Positions 40,803-50,533 of a stretch of 64,000 nucleotides of DNA are shown in pieces. The notes beneath the pieces are model-generated. The model was not told where the DNA came from. It worked only from the letters and a program-made list of their open reading frames with translations, and did not search any database. Position numbers and translations under genes: made by a program. Origin of the DNA: Altererythrobacter sp. ZODW24. GTDB taxonomy: Bacteria > Pseudomonadota > Alphaproteobacteria > Sphingomonadales > Sphingomonadaceae. The stretch covers positions 1,206,001 to 1,270,000 of the forward strand of contig NZ_CP031155.1 of NCBI RefSeq assembly GCF_003344885.1, written 5' to 3'. The number at the start of each line of letters is the position of its first letter. The stretch's first letter is position 1.

Positions 40803-43307
40803 TCAGGATGCCGCAGAAGGGCAGGCAGTCGTTTCGCTTGTGGTGACCAATTTGGCCGAGAGGAGCGTCATTGCAAAGCCCGCGCCGCTTTCTATCCGCA
40901 GCGCATTGCCCATGGCGGTCAAATCAGCGCCCGCCTGCTCGAAACATTCCAGCGGGATTTCGGTGATCAAAATGTCACTAGACTTCGACGACTTGGCGAA
41001 CTTGGTCGCATCCAAAGCGACGTTGCTGACCGACACGGCGACGGGGCCTTTGCTTGGAGAATCGATCCGCCAGCCAAGTGCAAGGGCATAACCTTGATCA
41101 GCAAGAGCTGAGACATTCACGGCAGGACCATTGATGCTGAGCGATCCTTTGCCTGACCAGACGAAGGACTTACCATCCTCCTGAGCACGGACATCGACAG
41201 ACTTCGATGCCAGTAGTTTTAGGGGGCTGGCGATGGGCGTGGTGCCGACTTCGCGGTCACCGCCAGCATCCGAAATGCGCAATGCCCATGGGGCCTGCGC
41301 GCGTCCGGCAGCAAAGAAATTCTCGGCGTTCACTGCTTTTGCCAGATCAATGCCAGGATCTTCGGACAACATCCCCAAATTACTGGACGAAGCGTAGGTC
41401 AGGCCAAACCCCAGCGGGAAGAGCGGTTGCTCGACCGGCGAGCGCGCATTTGTAGGCCAAGCGAACGGCAGACGTCCGGTAAAGCTGCGGCGCGTTTTGC
41501 CATCTGCTCCGGCGATCAGAACATCGGCAACGCCAGCGCCCTGTGTACCAGGTAGCCAGGCAGCCACGAACGCATCGGAGGCGTTGAGTTCGGGATTGGT
41601 GAACATCGGGCGACCCGACAAGAACACTGCGACCACCGGAATACCCTTGGCCTTAAGCGCCTTGAGCATCGCCAAGTCTGTCGCACCAGACGGTTGGTAG
41701 TCGAGTGTCGGCACGTCGCCTTGGAATTCAGCGTAAGGCGTTTCACCGAATACGACGATTGCAACATCGGGCTTAGCCGAGAAACTGCCATCATCCGACA
41801 GCACTGCGCTACCGCCAGCATCCGAAACGGCGGAGTTAATACCTTGCCAGATCGTCTGCCCGTTGGGGAAATCCTTGCTGGTCACGTCAGTACCCTGCCA
41901 GCTGATCGTCCAACCGCCCGACTGCATCGCCATGCTGTCAGCTCCAGCGCCGGTTACCAAAACCCTCGCGCCCGGTTTGATCGGAAGGACTGAACCATTG
42001 TTTTTCAGCAATACCAGCGATTTGGCCACCGCCTCGCGGGCTATCGCAAGGTGATCTGGCGCACCGACTGCTGCATAATCGCGGCGCACTGATGTGGCTT
42101 CGTCGAACAGACCGAGCTTGAATTTGACCCGCAAGATACGGCGCACTGCATCGTCAAGGCGCTCCGCCGAAATCACACCTTCTTTGGCGCTCTTCAGAGT
42201 GTTTTCATACAGGCTCTTCCAGCTGTCAGGCGCCATGAACATGTCGAGGCCGGCGTTAATGGCCCGAGGGCAATCGGTGACGGTGCAACCATCAACCTGA
42301 CCGTGACCGTTCCAATCGCCGACCACAAAACCATTGAAGCCCATCCGGCCCTTCAAAACATCGGTAAGCAGCGACGGATTGCCGTGGTGTTTCACACCGT
42401 TCCAGCTTGAGAAGCTGGCCATTACGGTCAATGCGCCCGCATCAATCGCGGCAGGATAGCCCTGCGCGTGCTGCGACACGAGCTCGCTCTCCGAAATCTC
42501 GGCGTCGCCCTGGTCCTTACCGTTAGTGGTGCCGCCATCTGCCAGGAAGTGCTTGGCCGTGGCCGCCACCCTGTTGGCCGCGAGTTCCTGATCAGCGACC
42601 AGAGTGCCCTGCAGGCCCTGCACCATCGCCTCGCCATAGGCAGCGACGATTTCGGGATCGGACGAGTATCCTTCATATGTCCGGCCCCAACGCATATCTT
42701 TGGGCACAGCCAAAGTAGGCGCGAAAGTCCATTCAATCCCGCTACCCGCGACCTCTGCGGCAGTGACTGCCCCAATGCGCCGGATCATCTCTGGATCACG
42801 TGCAGCGCCCAACCCGATATTGTGCGGAAAGACAGTCGCGGACGGCAGATTGTTGTGGCCGTGAACCGCATCCACACCAAAGATAACAGGGATCGCGACG
42901 CCGTTTTCAGCAGGCACCATCGACGCGGCGCGAAATGCCCTCACCAACTTGTCCCATTCGGCAGGTCCGGCGCGCTCGTCACCATAAGGCCCGCTATTTC
43001 CGCCAGCGAGCAGAGAACCCAGCGGATACGTCTTCAGATCATCAGGGGTGATCGAACCAATGTCGGCTTGGATAAGCTGGCCGACCTTTTGTTCAATGGA
43101 CATTTGCGCGATCAACGCGTCGATTTTTGCTTCGGTCGCCGCACTGCTGAGTTCCGCAGGGCTTTTTGCGGTCGGCCAATTATCGGGATTGGCCCGCGCT
43201 TCGTCAGGCAGGGCAATCGCTGAGTCATATGACGCCGCCTGGTCAACCGGTCCCTTGCAGCTGGCTAACGCGAGCACGACTGAAATAAGTGCAACCCTCT
43301 TGTCCAT
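40803..43307 (-). CDS. GH3 exo-beta-glucosidase lipoprotein (ExoP-like)
   Basis: An 834-residue outer-surface or periplasmic lipoprotein; the lipobox LASC puts the acylated Cys at 17. The GH3 barrel (about 50-400) has GVDAVHGHNN and the nucleophile Asp in GFVVGDWNGHGQ near residue 325; the second GH3 domain spans about 420-640. A C-terminal extension (about 660-834) is a beta-sandwich of the ExoP/galactose-binding type. Such enzymes release glucose from beta-1,3 or 1,4 glucans, the last step after the GH16 enzyme. AGAGGG lies upstream of the ATG. A LacI-type operator is 24 nt upstream. Confidence 0.93.
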   Translation of the reverse strand: MDKRVALISVVLALASCKGPVDQAASYDSAIALPDEARANPDNWPTAKSPAELSSAATEAKIDALIAQMSIEQKVGQLIQADIGSITPDDLKTYPLGSLLAGGNSGPYGDERAGPAEWDKLVRAFRAASMVPAENGVAIPVIFGVDAVHGHNNLPSATVFPHNIGLGAARDPEMIRRIGAVTAAEVAGSGIEWTFAPTLAVPKDMRWGRTYEGYSSDPEIVAAYGEAMVQGLQGTLVADQELAANRVAATAKHFLADGGTTNGKDQGDAEISESELVSQHAQGYPAAIDAGALTVMASFSSWNGVKHHGNPSLLTDVLKGRMGFNGFVVGDWNGHGQVDGCTVTDCPRAINAGLDMFMAPDSWKSLYENTLKSAKEGVISAERLDDAVRRILRVKFKLGLFDEATSVRRDYAAVGAPDHLAIAREAVAKSLVLLKNNGSVLPIKPGARVLVTGAGADSMAMQSGGWTISWQGTDVTSKDFPNGQTIWQGINSAVSDAGGSAVLSDDGSFSAKPDVAIVVFGETPYAEFQGDVPTLDYQPSGATDLAMLKALKAKGIPVVAVFLSGRPMFTNPELNASDAFVAAWLPGTQGAGVADVLIAGADGKTRRSFTGRLPFAWPTNARSPVEQPLFPLGFGLTYASSSNLGMLSEDPGIDLAKAVNAENFFAAGRAQAPWALRISDAGGDREVGTTPIASPLKLLASKSVDVRAQEDGKSFVWSGKGSLSINGPAVNVSALADQGYALALGWRIDSPSKGPVAVSVSNVALDATKFAKSSKSSDILITEIPLECFEQAGADLTAMGNALRIESGAGFAMTLLSAKLVTTSETTACPSAAS

Positions 43308-43330
43308 AACAACCCTCTAATCCGCCCTAT

Positions 43331-43346
43331 ATGTGAACGTTCTCAA
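43331..43346. promoter_or_regulatory. LacI-type operator before GH3 gene
   Basis: ATGTGAACGTTCTCAA has the central-CG inverted repeat typical of LacI-family sites and matches the two sites before the TonB receptor (50204-50241). It lies 24 nt before the GH3 start, in the 112-nt gap after the MFS gene. Confidence 0.7.
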
Positions 43347-43419
43347 ATTCTGTCTCGCATGGCCAGAGGGTAAAATCAAGGCCAGACAAAGCGGTATTTT
43401 TGCTACTGAAGTGCGGGTC

Positions 43420-44619
43420 CTATCGGCGCATAGCGAGGGCGGCCAGAAGCGCGCATGCCGCAACGCATAGCGACCCAAGCAAAACGAATAGGCCAGAAAA
43501 GCCAAATGACGGCACGAGCAGTAATGTCAGCCACGGCATAATTAGCGACGGGACTGTATTCGTGAGGTTGAACAACCCTAGATCCCGTCCGCGATTTTGA
43601 GGCCGCGGTAAAACGCGCAAGGTCTGACTGGAATGCAGGGCCAGAAACACACTAATGGTGATACCGAAGATCAGATAGCCAGCAATTGCGCCGAACAATG
43701 TGGTCGACATCGCCATGGTCCAAAGACCCACAGCACCGAGCGCGGCGAAGACAACAAGCGGGGCGATGGGCCGGTTAAAGCGATCAGATAAACGGCCGGA
43801 AATCATCGCAATCGGCACAGCAATGCAAAGCGCGATGCTAAAGACCATGGCTGAATCGCTATCGCGAAACGTCGGACTGATCGACTTGAGCCAGATGAAT
43901 AGGAACGCGAATAGCGCAGCCTCTGCGATTTGCACCAATAGCCTAGCCGACCACATTGCCGCAATAACGTTGCGGGCGCTGGAGCGGAGCTTCCCTGCGA
44001 CTTGCCGTCCCTCCACACGCTCCATCAACTGAGGCATTGGTGTTGGGCGGCCCAACAATAGCACCGGCAAAACCATCGCCGCGACTATCATTGCAACCAG
44101 CGCTAACCGTGTCTCAGGCAGAGCCATATTCGGGAAGGTCACAAACGATCCAGCCAATGCGCCAAGCGCGGGTGAAAAGGCCAGTAACCCGCCCAATCTA
44201 CCCTTCTGGTGATCGGGAACGCAATCACCTGCCCAAGCGGCGAGCGGAGAAAGCATCAAGTTGAGACCGATTTGCCATAGGACGATCAAGCCGATCAGCG
44301 CCTCAAACGTGTCTGCCTTTCCAATCAAGATGAGCATCATGGATGACAGCCCCAATCCGGTAGCGATCCACCTGCGCCGATGCCCGGTGAAGTCACTGAG
44401 CCAACCAAATGCAATATTGGTGAGGCTGGCTGCAATCGCTCCGCCAAAGGTCAAATAGGAAAGCCATATGACGTCCTGCTCACCGGCAAGCAGCGTCACC
44501 TGGACCGGCAAAAGAACCGTTAGCAGCGGAACATAGGCAACCGCCCCGCCCGCTGCGGCCAGAGCATAAAGGAACAGAAAGCGGTTAGACTGTGCCCTGT
44601 GCGGCACCGCTTCAGCCAT
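43420..44619 (-). CDS. MFS transporter, glycoside-type
   Basis: A 399-residue, about 12-helix major facilitator of the kind found in Sphingomonad/Caulobacter polysaccharide loci. It has YVPLLTVLLPVQVTLLAGEQDVIWLSYLTFGGAIAASLTNIAFGWLSDFTGHRRRWI, including the helix 2-3 motif GWLSDFTGHRRR. It likely imports oligosaccharides or glucose from the periplasm. Start 44619 gives an ATGGCTGA overlap with the LacI gene; an ATG at 44637 would add six residues. It is the last gene of the TonB-receptor operon. Confidence 0.88.
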   Translation of the reverse strand: MAEAVPHRAQSNRFLFLYALAAAGGAVAYVPLLTVLLPVQVTLLAGEQDVIWLSYLTFGGAIAASLTNIAFGWLSDFTGHRRRWIATGLGLSSMMLILIGKADTFEALIGLIVLWQIGLNLMLSPLAAWAGDCVPDHQKGRLGGLLAFSPALGALAGSFVTFPNMALPETRLALVAMIVAAMVLPVLLLGRPTPMPQLMERVEGRQVAGKLRSSARNVIAAMWSARLLVQIAEAALFAFLFIWLKSISPTFRDSDSAMVFSIALCIAVPIAMISGRLSDRFNRPIAPLVVFAALGAVGLWTMAMSTTLFGAIAGYLIFGITISVFLALHSSQTLRVLPRPQNRGRDLGLFNLTNTVPSLIMPWLTLLLVPSFGFSGLFVLLGSLCVAACALLAALAMRR

Positions 44620-45688
44620 GAGCGCCGACATCGGCATTCGCGCGCGGCGAAGCGGTCGAACTACGCTGAATAAGCTCTGCCGAAACCACGGTCGGCTCAG
44701 TTGGCGTCTCGCCGGATTTTTGCGCTTCGATGATCAGTTCAACGGCGCGCGATACAGTCTCGGCGATCGGCTGGTCCACTGCGGTGAGCGACGGTTCAAT
44801 GAAACGGATCTTTGGTGTGTTATCGAAGCTCACAATCGACAAATCTCGAGGCACCACCATACCAAGTTCTTGTGCCACCTCGAGTGTCGCTAGAGCCATA
44901 TGATCGTTGCTCGCAATTATTGCGGTCGGAGCATCTTGCGCGCTAAGCAGAGTGCGCGCGGCGGCGGCCCCCGATTCAAAGCTGAAATCACCTTGGGCCA
45001 GCAGTCCGTTCATCGGCAAACCCGCCGCTTGCATGGCGCCTTGCCAACCACCAACCCGGCGCTGGCTGAGGCTATATTCCTGTGACCCGGCAATAAAGCC
45101 GATGCGCACATGGCCCAGTTCCAGCAAATGCTCGGTCGCCTTGCGGGCGGAACCGGCGTCGTCCATCGTTAGCGGAATCCCGGGCCCGGCAGATCTCGTA
45201 CCGATGCGCGCGAAGGGTATATTCTGCTTTGCAAGAAAGCCCGTGATTAGCGGGTTTTCGGAATGCGGTGGGGTCAGGATAACCCCGTCGGGCTGCAGCG
45301 CGGCAAATGCCGCTGCCAGCTCTCGCTCGACATGATCGTTGTGAGTATCCACAAGCTCGAAAATCAGACGGTAACCGTGCTCTGCGCATTTAAGCATACC
45401 GCCCAAAAGCATTTGGTCGACCCAGTCAGTTCCCTGCCGCGCACGCCAGTCGGCGATGGTCCGCTCGCGGTCATTCAGCGCCAAGATCAGATAGGAACGC
45501 GAGCCGCTCATCCGCTGGGCCGCAATCGACGGGACATAGCCCAGCTTATTGATCGACGCCTGAACCCGCTCCGTCATCTTGGGGCGGACGTTCGGCTCAT
45601 TATTGATGACACGGCTAACGGTCTGCAGCGAAACGCCTGCATCCGCTGCAACGTGTTTGATCGTGACAGCCTGTCTCCGGCGAGCCAT
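44612..45688 (-). CDS. LacI-family transcriptional regulator
   Basis: A 358-residue repressor. The N-terminal helix-turn-helix and hinge read VTIKHVAADAGVSLQTVSRVINNEPNVRP, then YVPSIAAQRMSGSRS, followed by the periplasmic-binding-like ligand domain (about 65-345). The recognition helix (SLQTVSRVIN) is near standard and fits operators with a central CG. It sits inside the glucan operon (3 nt after GH16, overlapping the MFS gene), so it probably represses this operon, the GH3 operon and the halogenase gene, and is released by a glucan-derived sugar. Confidence 0.92.
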   Translation of the reverse strand: MARRRQAVTIKHVAADAGVSLQTVSRVINNEPNVRPKMTERVQASINKLGYVPSIAAQRMSGSRSYLILALNDRERTIADWRARQGTDWVDQMLLGGMLKCAEHGYRLIFELVDTHNDHVERELAAAFAALQPDGVILTPPHSENPLITGFLAKQNIPFARIGTRSAGPGIPLTMDDAGSARKATEHLLELGHVRIGFIAGSQEYSLSQRRVGGWQGAMQAAGLPMNGLLAQGDFSFESGAAAARTLLSAQDAPTAIIASNDHMALATLEVAQELGMVVPRDLSIVSFDNTPKIRFIEPSLTAVDQPIAETVSRAVELIIEAQKSGETPTEPTVVSAELIQRSSTASPRANADVGAHG

Positions 45689-45691
45689 GTA

Positions 45692-46669
45692 TTATTCGTC
45701 CCCTGATACAGAGCAGATGCTAGCGGCATCGTCTGCGCATTGCCACACCCTGACCCAGTCGACTTCCATCTGCTTGGGGAAACCTTCCCCGGATACACCG
45801 CCCAGCCCGCGCTCCTCAGGCAGTTTGCCGCCAATAGCGAGGTTGAGAATGAGGTGAAATTGCTGATCGAATGGCGCATTTGGATCATCCGAGGAAACCG
45901 TGGACCAGTCTTTCGCGACCTTCGTTGCATAGACCTTGCCGTCGACAGTCCAATCGAACCGCCCTTCGCTCCAGACAACCCCGTAAGTGTGAAATCCGTC
46001 TAACACTTTTGGGAAGGATATCTCCGTACTGGCGAGCAGATTGTCCGGCCAGAAGCCGCCAAAATGAAGCGTTCCCAAGATCGTGTCCTCGCGGCCGCCC
46101 GGGCATTTTTCACATGGCACACCAAGATTGACCGTTTCCAGAATATCAATCTCCCCCGACGCTGCCCAGCCGCCATAAACGTCATCTTCAGGCAGCATCC
46201 AGATCGCGGGCCAAGTGCCCTGCCCTTGCGGGAATTTCGCACGGACTTCGATGCGTCCATATTTCCATGCAGCCTTGCCGCGTGTTGTCATCCGAGCGCT
46301 GGTAAAGGGCTTTGTCGCCGTAGCTTCGTGGTCAGCGGCAGTCTTGCGCATGTGGGCCGGCAGCGCGGATCCAGTGGCTTCTTGCTTGAGCGCGGTGATG
46401 ATCAGTCTACCGCCCTCTACTGATGCGTTGCTTTGGTCAGAGGTGTAACACTGCCGTTCCTCATTGCCGCCGCCCCAGCAATTCTCGTCAAAACCCCATT
46501 TGGCGCGGTCGATCACTTCACCCGAAAATTCATCAGACCAAACGAGCTGCCAGCCATCACCACCGCCAGCAGAATCAGCAACTGGTTCCACTTGAGGCTG
46601 TTCGCATGCTGCCAGCAGCAATGCGCCCGAAAGGGTGGCGGCGATGCGAACGTGTTTCGAGAAGCTCAT
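45692..46669 (-). CDS. GH16 endo-beta-1,3-glucanase (laminarinase) lipoprotein
   Basis: A 325-residue lipoprotein (LAAC lipobox, Cys22). The GH16 catalytic motif is GEIDILETV: Glu173 nucleophile, Asp175, Glu178 acid/base. The preceding KYGRIEVRAKFPQGQGTWPAIWMLP is typical of family 16 glucanases acting on laminarin or lichenin. It likely sits on the outer membrane and cuts beta-glucan into pieces for the TonB receptor. It is second in the operon after the receptor, with a terminator-like hairpin in between that may lower its expression. Confidence 0.93.
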   Translation of the reverse strand: MSFSKHVRIAATLSGALLLAACEQPQVEPVADSAGGGDGWQLVWSDEFSGEVIDRAKWGFDENCWGGGNEERQCYTSDQSNASVEGGRLIITALKQEATGSALPAHMRKTAADHEATATKPFTSARMTTRGKAAWKYGRIEVRAKFPQGQGTWPAIWMLPEDDVYGGWAASGEIDILETVNLGVPCEKCPGGREDTILGTLHFGGFWPDNLLASTEISFPKVLDGFHTYGVVWSEGRFDWTVDGKVYATKVAKDWSTVSSDDPNAPFDQQFHLILNLAIGGKLPEERGLGGVSGEGFPKQMEVDWVRVWQCADDAASICSVSGDE

Positions 46670-46706
46670 AGAGGGTCCATTCAGCAGCTAGCCAGTCTTA
46701 CAAACG

Positions 46707-46743
46707 AAAAAGGCGGGCCCCTGCCGTCTGACAAGTGCCCGCC
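46707..46743 (-). terminator. Hairpin after TonB receptor gene
   Basis: On the minus strand GGCGGGC (46743-46737) pairs with GCCCGCC (46718-46712) around an 18-nt loop, followed by a T-run (AAAAA at 46707-46711 on +). It lies between the receptor and the GH16 gene, so partial termination could set their ratio. Confidence 0.65.
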
Positions 46744-46770
46744 CAATTCTAATACGACGTTTGATCTGCC

Positions 46771-49700
46771 CTAGAAGTCAAACCGCGCCAAGAATGTGAA
46801 TCTCCGGTCATTCCGGAACGCGGACCGCGTTACGCGGGTACCGTCAAAATCAACCACCTGAGAAGTTTCGGTAACTTCGTCGAGCAGATTGACGCCTTGG
46901 ACGCCGAGCTTGAGGTTATCGGTCACTGCGAAGAAGATCGACGCATCCAATTGCCCCGTAGGTTCCTGCCAAATTGGCGAGAACGGGAAGATGTCATCCC
47001 GCGGGGTAATCAGGAAGGCCGAGCGCCAGTTATAAGCCGCCCGCAATGCCACAGGGCCCTTCTCGTAGAATACAGTTCCATTGACTGTGTGCTTCGACAA
47101 ACCTGCTAGCGGCTGGAGTGCAGTGAATGATCCGCCACCAAGATCGTTGGTGGTCGTGGTGACCGAGGATTGACCGACCGCCGCAAGGTTCGGGTTTGAG
47201 AAGTCATCCCCGTCGACATAAGTATATGTCAGCTGGGAACCAAGGCCGCTCAGCAGGCCTGGCAAGAAGTCATAAGTCTGCTGATATGCAAGCTCGAAGC
47301 CCTTCAGCTTACCGCCTTGGTCATTAATAGGTCCCTTGACCGCAACATCGGTCGAGACGCCGCTACCGCTGGTATAGTTCACGGTTTCGAAACCGGAGTT
47401 TACGATCCCCTCAATGTCTTTCAGGAAGAGCGACAAGGTTACCGAACCGACCGTATCAAAATACCATTCAGCCGATAGGTCGTAATTCCAAGACGTAACT
47501 GGGCGTAAATTGCGGTTTCCGGTCTCCAAGGCAAACAACGAACCTGTTTCAAGCGTTCCGGCCTGCTCCAGCGCATTGGTATTGTCTCCGATACCACCGC
47601 CTGCACGGAACAGTTGCAGATCGGGCCGTGAAAGGCCTTTCGAAACCGCCGCACGGAACAGCAGCCCGCCGCCCACATCAAGTTTGGCATTGAAGCTTGG
47701 AAGCCAATTATCGAACCGGATTTTGCGATCATCGACAATGATCTCGCCGGTGTGCGCTGCAGCAAATTCCGCAGTGCGAGCGTCGGACAATCCGCAATAG
47801 CCACGCGCGATACCAGGCAGAGCTGGACCTGCACAAATAGCCTGGATTTCGGACACTTGTACGATGCCGTCACCATTGCCGCCGATATCAACGGAATCGA
47901 ACCGGCCTGGATCGGGAAGGCCAATCCGGCCTCCACTCGTGACCTCAGTCTCAACATACCGGACACCGAAGTTGCCGGTGATATTCATGCCGTTGCCAAA
48001 TTCATGACCGAAATCAATGCGGCCATACGCGGCCTTGGTGACCTCTTGCACGGTTGAAACTTCACCGGGGCAGTAGACGCCTTCAATGTTACAAGGCACT
48101 GCTTCGCCAGTCAGCGGATCAGTGCTGAAACGTCCATTTACGCCATAGTTGAAGCGCTCGGGCGACTGGCCGAACTCTTGAATCTCGGCGAATTGCTCAT
48201 CGGTAAGACCAGAGAGATATTCACCAAGGAAATCATCGCCGCCGAAGAACCAACCCGCACCGTTTGCAATCGGCGTTGGCGCATCGCCTCGCTGGAAACT
48301 ATCAGCGAATGCATCGCGATATTCAGAATAGTTCGGGAATTCGTCGGTGAACGCACCACCGGCAATTGCAAAGTCCTGACCCGGAAGGCCAGTGAACCAG
48401 CGCCCCGGAACGAAGCCGCCGGTTGCAGCACAACCTGGGCCTTCACCCCAAGGGGCACAGCCCGCACGACCAGCCCAAGGTGCAGACAGGTTTCCCCATG
48501 TGCTGAAGTTGGTGTTGCGGGTTGTCCGGTCACGGTCAGCCCAGCGCGCACCAAAGCGAGCCTGCTTGAAGAAGCCATCGTCGCTGATGTCATATTCAAC
48601 GTCAAAGTTGGCGCTCTTCAGCTCGCCTTCATTCTTTTCGCGGCTGTCCAGGCCGAACCAGTAATAGGTGCTTTCGCCCGAGCTGAAATAGTCGGCGGGT
48701 GAGCCGGGAGGTGCGAGGAACTGGACTTGCGGCGTACTGCCGGAAAGATCGAGGTCGACCTCTGCAAATGTGCTCAGTGCGCCGAACACCGAGTCTCTAG
48801 CCAGCTCTGACTTAATAGTTTGCGCTTCGAAGTTGAACCGTAGGCGATCGGTCGCCTCAAACTGCGCGTCCACTGCAAAGTCTTCGGTGACTGATTCAGC
48901 CCCGCGCAAGAAGCGCAGCGAATCGATGGGAATACCGCCGCGACCAAACGGTGTCGCGTAGGCGTCGCCAGGACGCTGCGTCAGGACGCCGCTTTCGAAG
49001 ACGCCATTCTCGTCGAACTGCCATGTGCTGCCAGCAGCCGGGACGGGGAACAGCCCCTCGTCGTCAACACGGGAAATCAGCGCAAATTCTTCGGTGTCGA
49101 AGCTCGTTTCGGAACGAAGCCATTCAAACGCCGCAGAGAACCTACCATCGTTGCTCTCATATTGAGCGACAATCGAATAAGCCTTCCGATTACGGTCAAG
49201 ATCGGTTGTCCGTACACCCGCACCCTTTGGCACGACGAGCGAGCCCTCTGGCGGGAAGTTCGAAGCGTCGAAGTTTCCATCACCGACGAAGCCACCCGAG
49301 CCAACCGACAGAGCGCGGATACAAGGGGCGTCAAATGTGTTTGCGCGGTAGCAAGGGTCGGCCACTTGCGATGCATCGGTCCGGCTCTTGAGTTCGGAAT
49401 ATGCGTAGCCGAACTGCAGGCCGAATGAACCGGCCGCCGTGTCCCAGCTATTGGAGATCAGCGCCGAATACTCAGGCGACCATTCCCCGCGAAGATCGCC
49501 GTAATTGGCACCGACGGTGCCGGCAATCTTGAGGCCATTGGTGTCGAGCGGCTTGCGCGTCACGAGATTGACCGTGCCGGCGATGGCGCCTTCAGTCATA
49601 TCAGCGGTGACATTCTTGAATACCTCTACCCGGCCAAGCAGCTCCGGTGAAATATCGTTGAAGCTAAGCGCGATTCCGCCAGTCGCGGAGAAGATGTCGC

Positions 49701-50139
49701 GGCCATTCAGCTCCGAACGGACATAGGGAAGGCCGCGAATGATGACGCCCGTACCCTCAACCGAGAAGCGGTCGGGATCGGTCGTTTTTTCGAACCGGCC
49801 AATGTTGACGCCCGGCACACGCTGCAGCGCCTCAGCCACCGAACGATCCGGCAGAGCGCCAATGTCTTCTGCAGTAATCGCATCAACAAACGTGTCAGAA
49901 TCGCGCTTGATATTCTGCGCTGATTCGAGCGAGGCCCGGAAGCCGGTGACGACCAGGACGTTATCGTCGGCAGTCTCGTCAGTGATTTGCGAAGTAGCTG
50001 GATCAGCGTCAGGCTCGGCAGCGTCTTGCGCCCAAGCCGGAGACACCATGGTCATGCATAGAGCGAGGCTGGACGCAGTGCCTAGCGCCTTCATACGGCC
50101 ACTAAGCTGGGCTTCAAATGCTTGGTTTTTCTTAGACAA
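46771..50139 (-). CDS. TonB-dependent receptor for glucan oligosaccharides
   Basis: A 1122-residue outer-membrane receptor of the Xanthomonas/Caulobacter type (TIGR01782-like). It has a signal peptide ending SPAWAQ, TonB box DNVLVVTGFRASL, a plug with DRSVAEALQRVPGV, a 22-strand barrel and a C-terminal aromatic (FLARFDF). Translation starts at TTG 50139 with GGGAGAG four bases upstream. The adjacent GH16, GH3, LacI and MFS genes indicate uptake of beta-glucan fragments. Two LacI-type sites lie about 65-100 nt upstream. Confidence 0.95.
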   Translation of the reverse strand: MSKKNQAFEAQLSGRMKALGTASSLALCMTMVSPAWAQDAAEPDADPATSQITDETADDNVLVVTGFRASLESAQNIKRDSDTFVDAITAEDIGALPDRSVAEALQRVPGVNIGRFEKTTDPDRFSVEGTGVIIRGLPYVRSELNGRDIFSATGGIALSFNDISPELLGRVEVFKNVTADMTEGAIAGTVNLVTRKPLDTNGLKIAGTVGANYGDLRGEWSPEYSALISNSWDTAAGSFGLQFGYAYSELKSRTDASQVADPCYRANTFDAPCIRALSVGSGGFVGDGNFDASNFPPEGSLVVPKGAGVRTTDLDRNRKAYSIVAQYESNDGRFSAAFEWLRSETSFDTEEFALISRVDDEGLFPVPAAGSTWQFDENGVFESGVLTQRPGDAYATPFGRGGIPIDSLRFLRGAESVTEDFAVDAQFEATDRLRFNFEAQTIKSELARDSVFGALSTFAEVDLDLSGSTPQVQFLAPPGSPADYFSSGESTYYWFGLDSREKNEGELKSANFDVEYDISDDGFFKQARFGARWADRDRTTRNTNFSTWGNLSAPWAGRAGCAPWGEGPGCAATGGFVPGRWFTGLPGQDFAIAGGAFTDEFPNYSEYRDAFADSFQRGDAPTPIANGAGWFFGGDDFLGEYLSGLTDEQFAEIQEFGQSPERFNYGVNGRFSTDPLTGEAVPCNIEGVYCPGEVSTVQEVTKAAYGRIDFGHEFGNGMNITGNFGVRYVETEVTSGGRIGLPDPGRFDSVDIGGNGDGIVQVSEIQAICAGPALPGIARGYCGLSDARTAEFAAAHTGEIIVDDRKIRFDNWLPSFNAKLDVGGGLLFRAAVSKGLSRPDLQLFRAGGGIGDNTNALEQAGTLETGSLFALETGNRNLRPVTSWNYDLSAEWYFDTVGSVTLSLFLKDIEGIVNSGFETVNYTSGSGVSTDVAVKGPINDQGGKLKGFELAYQQTYDFLPGLLSGLGSQLTYTYVDGDDFSNPNLAAVGQSSVTTTTNDLGGGSFTALQPLAGLSKHTVNGTVFYEKGPVALRAAYNWRSAFLITPRDDIFPFSPIWQEPTGQLDASIFFAVTDNLKLGVQGVNLLDEVTETSQVVDFDGTRVTRSAFRNDRRFTFLARFDF

Positions 50140-50203
50140 TGTACTCTCCCGAATCGTCTATGCGGCACATTTCGTACCTTATATGAAAGCAACTTAATTC
50201 AAA

Positions 50204-50241
50204 TTGTGAGCGTTCACAACCTGTAAAATGAACGTTCACAA
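50204..50241. promoter_or_regulatory. Pair of LacI-type operators between receptor and halogenase genes
   Basis: TTGTGAGCGTTCACAA (50204-50219) and AAATGAACGTTCACAA (50226-50241) are inverted repeats with a central CG. Their centres are 22 bp apart, two helical turns, so two repressors could bind one face. The rest of this 394-nt gap (50242-50533) is AT-rich and holds no gene I can support. Confidence 0.75.
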
Positions 50242-50533
50242 TTTGGCCTTTCAGCGCTATAGTTGCGAACAAGCTAGATATCCGGGCGCGTCTAGAAAAC
50301 CCATTGAGAGAGATATAACTATTTATTTTATAAAGGTATTAACCGGAAGATAGAAACGAAAATGGCGCCAAAAATTGTTCATACTAAAGGTGCTGCCAGG
50401 CAAAAAAGCCGCGATTCATCCGGCACACCTGATTTGCCTTTCTGCTGAACTGTTGCACTATTGTTACAATTGCTTTCAGCACCGCCGCAAAGCACCTAGA
50501 ATTTGCCCAAGATCGAAAGTCGAGAGAGAACCT

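Noticed and set aside
42468-43223. 251-codon + frame opposite the GH3 gene
   Set aside because: Antisense shadow of the GH3 barrel; no ribosome site and no domain.
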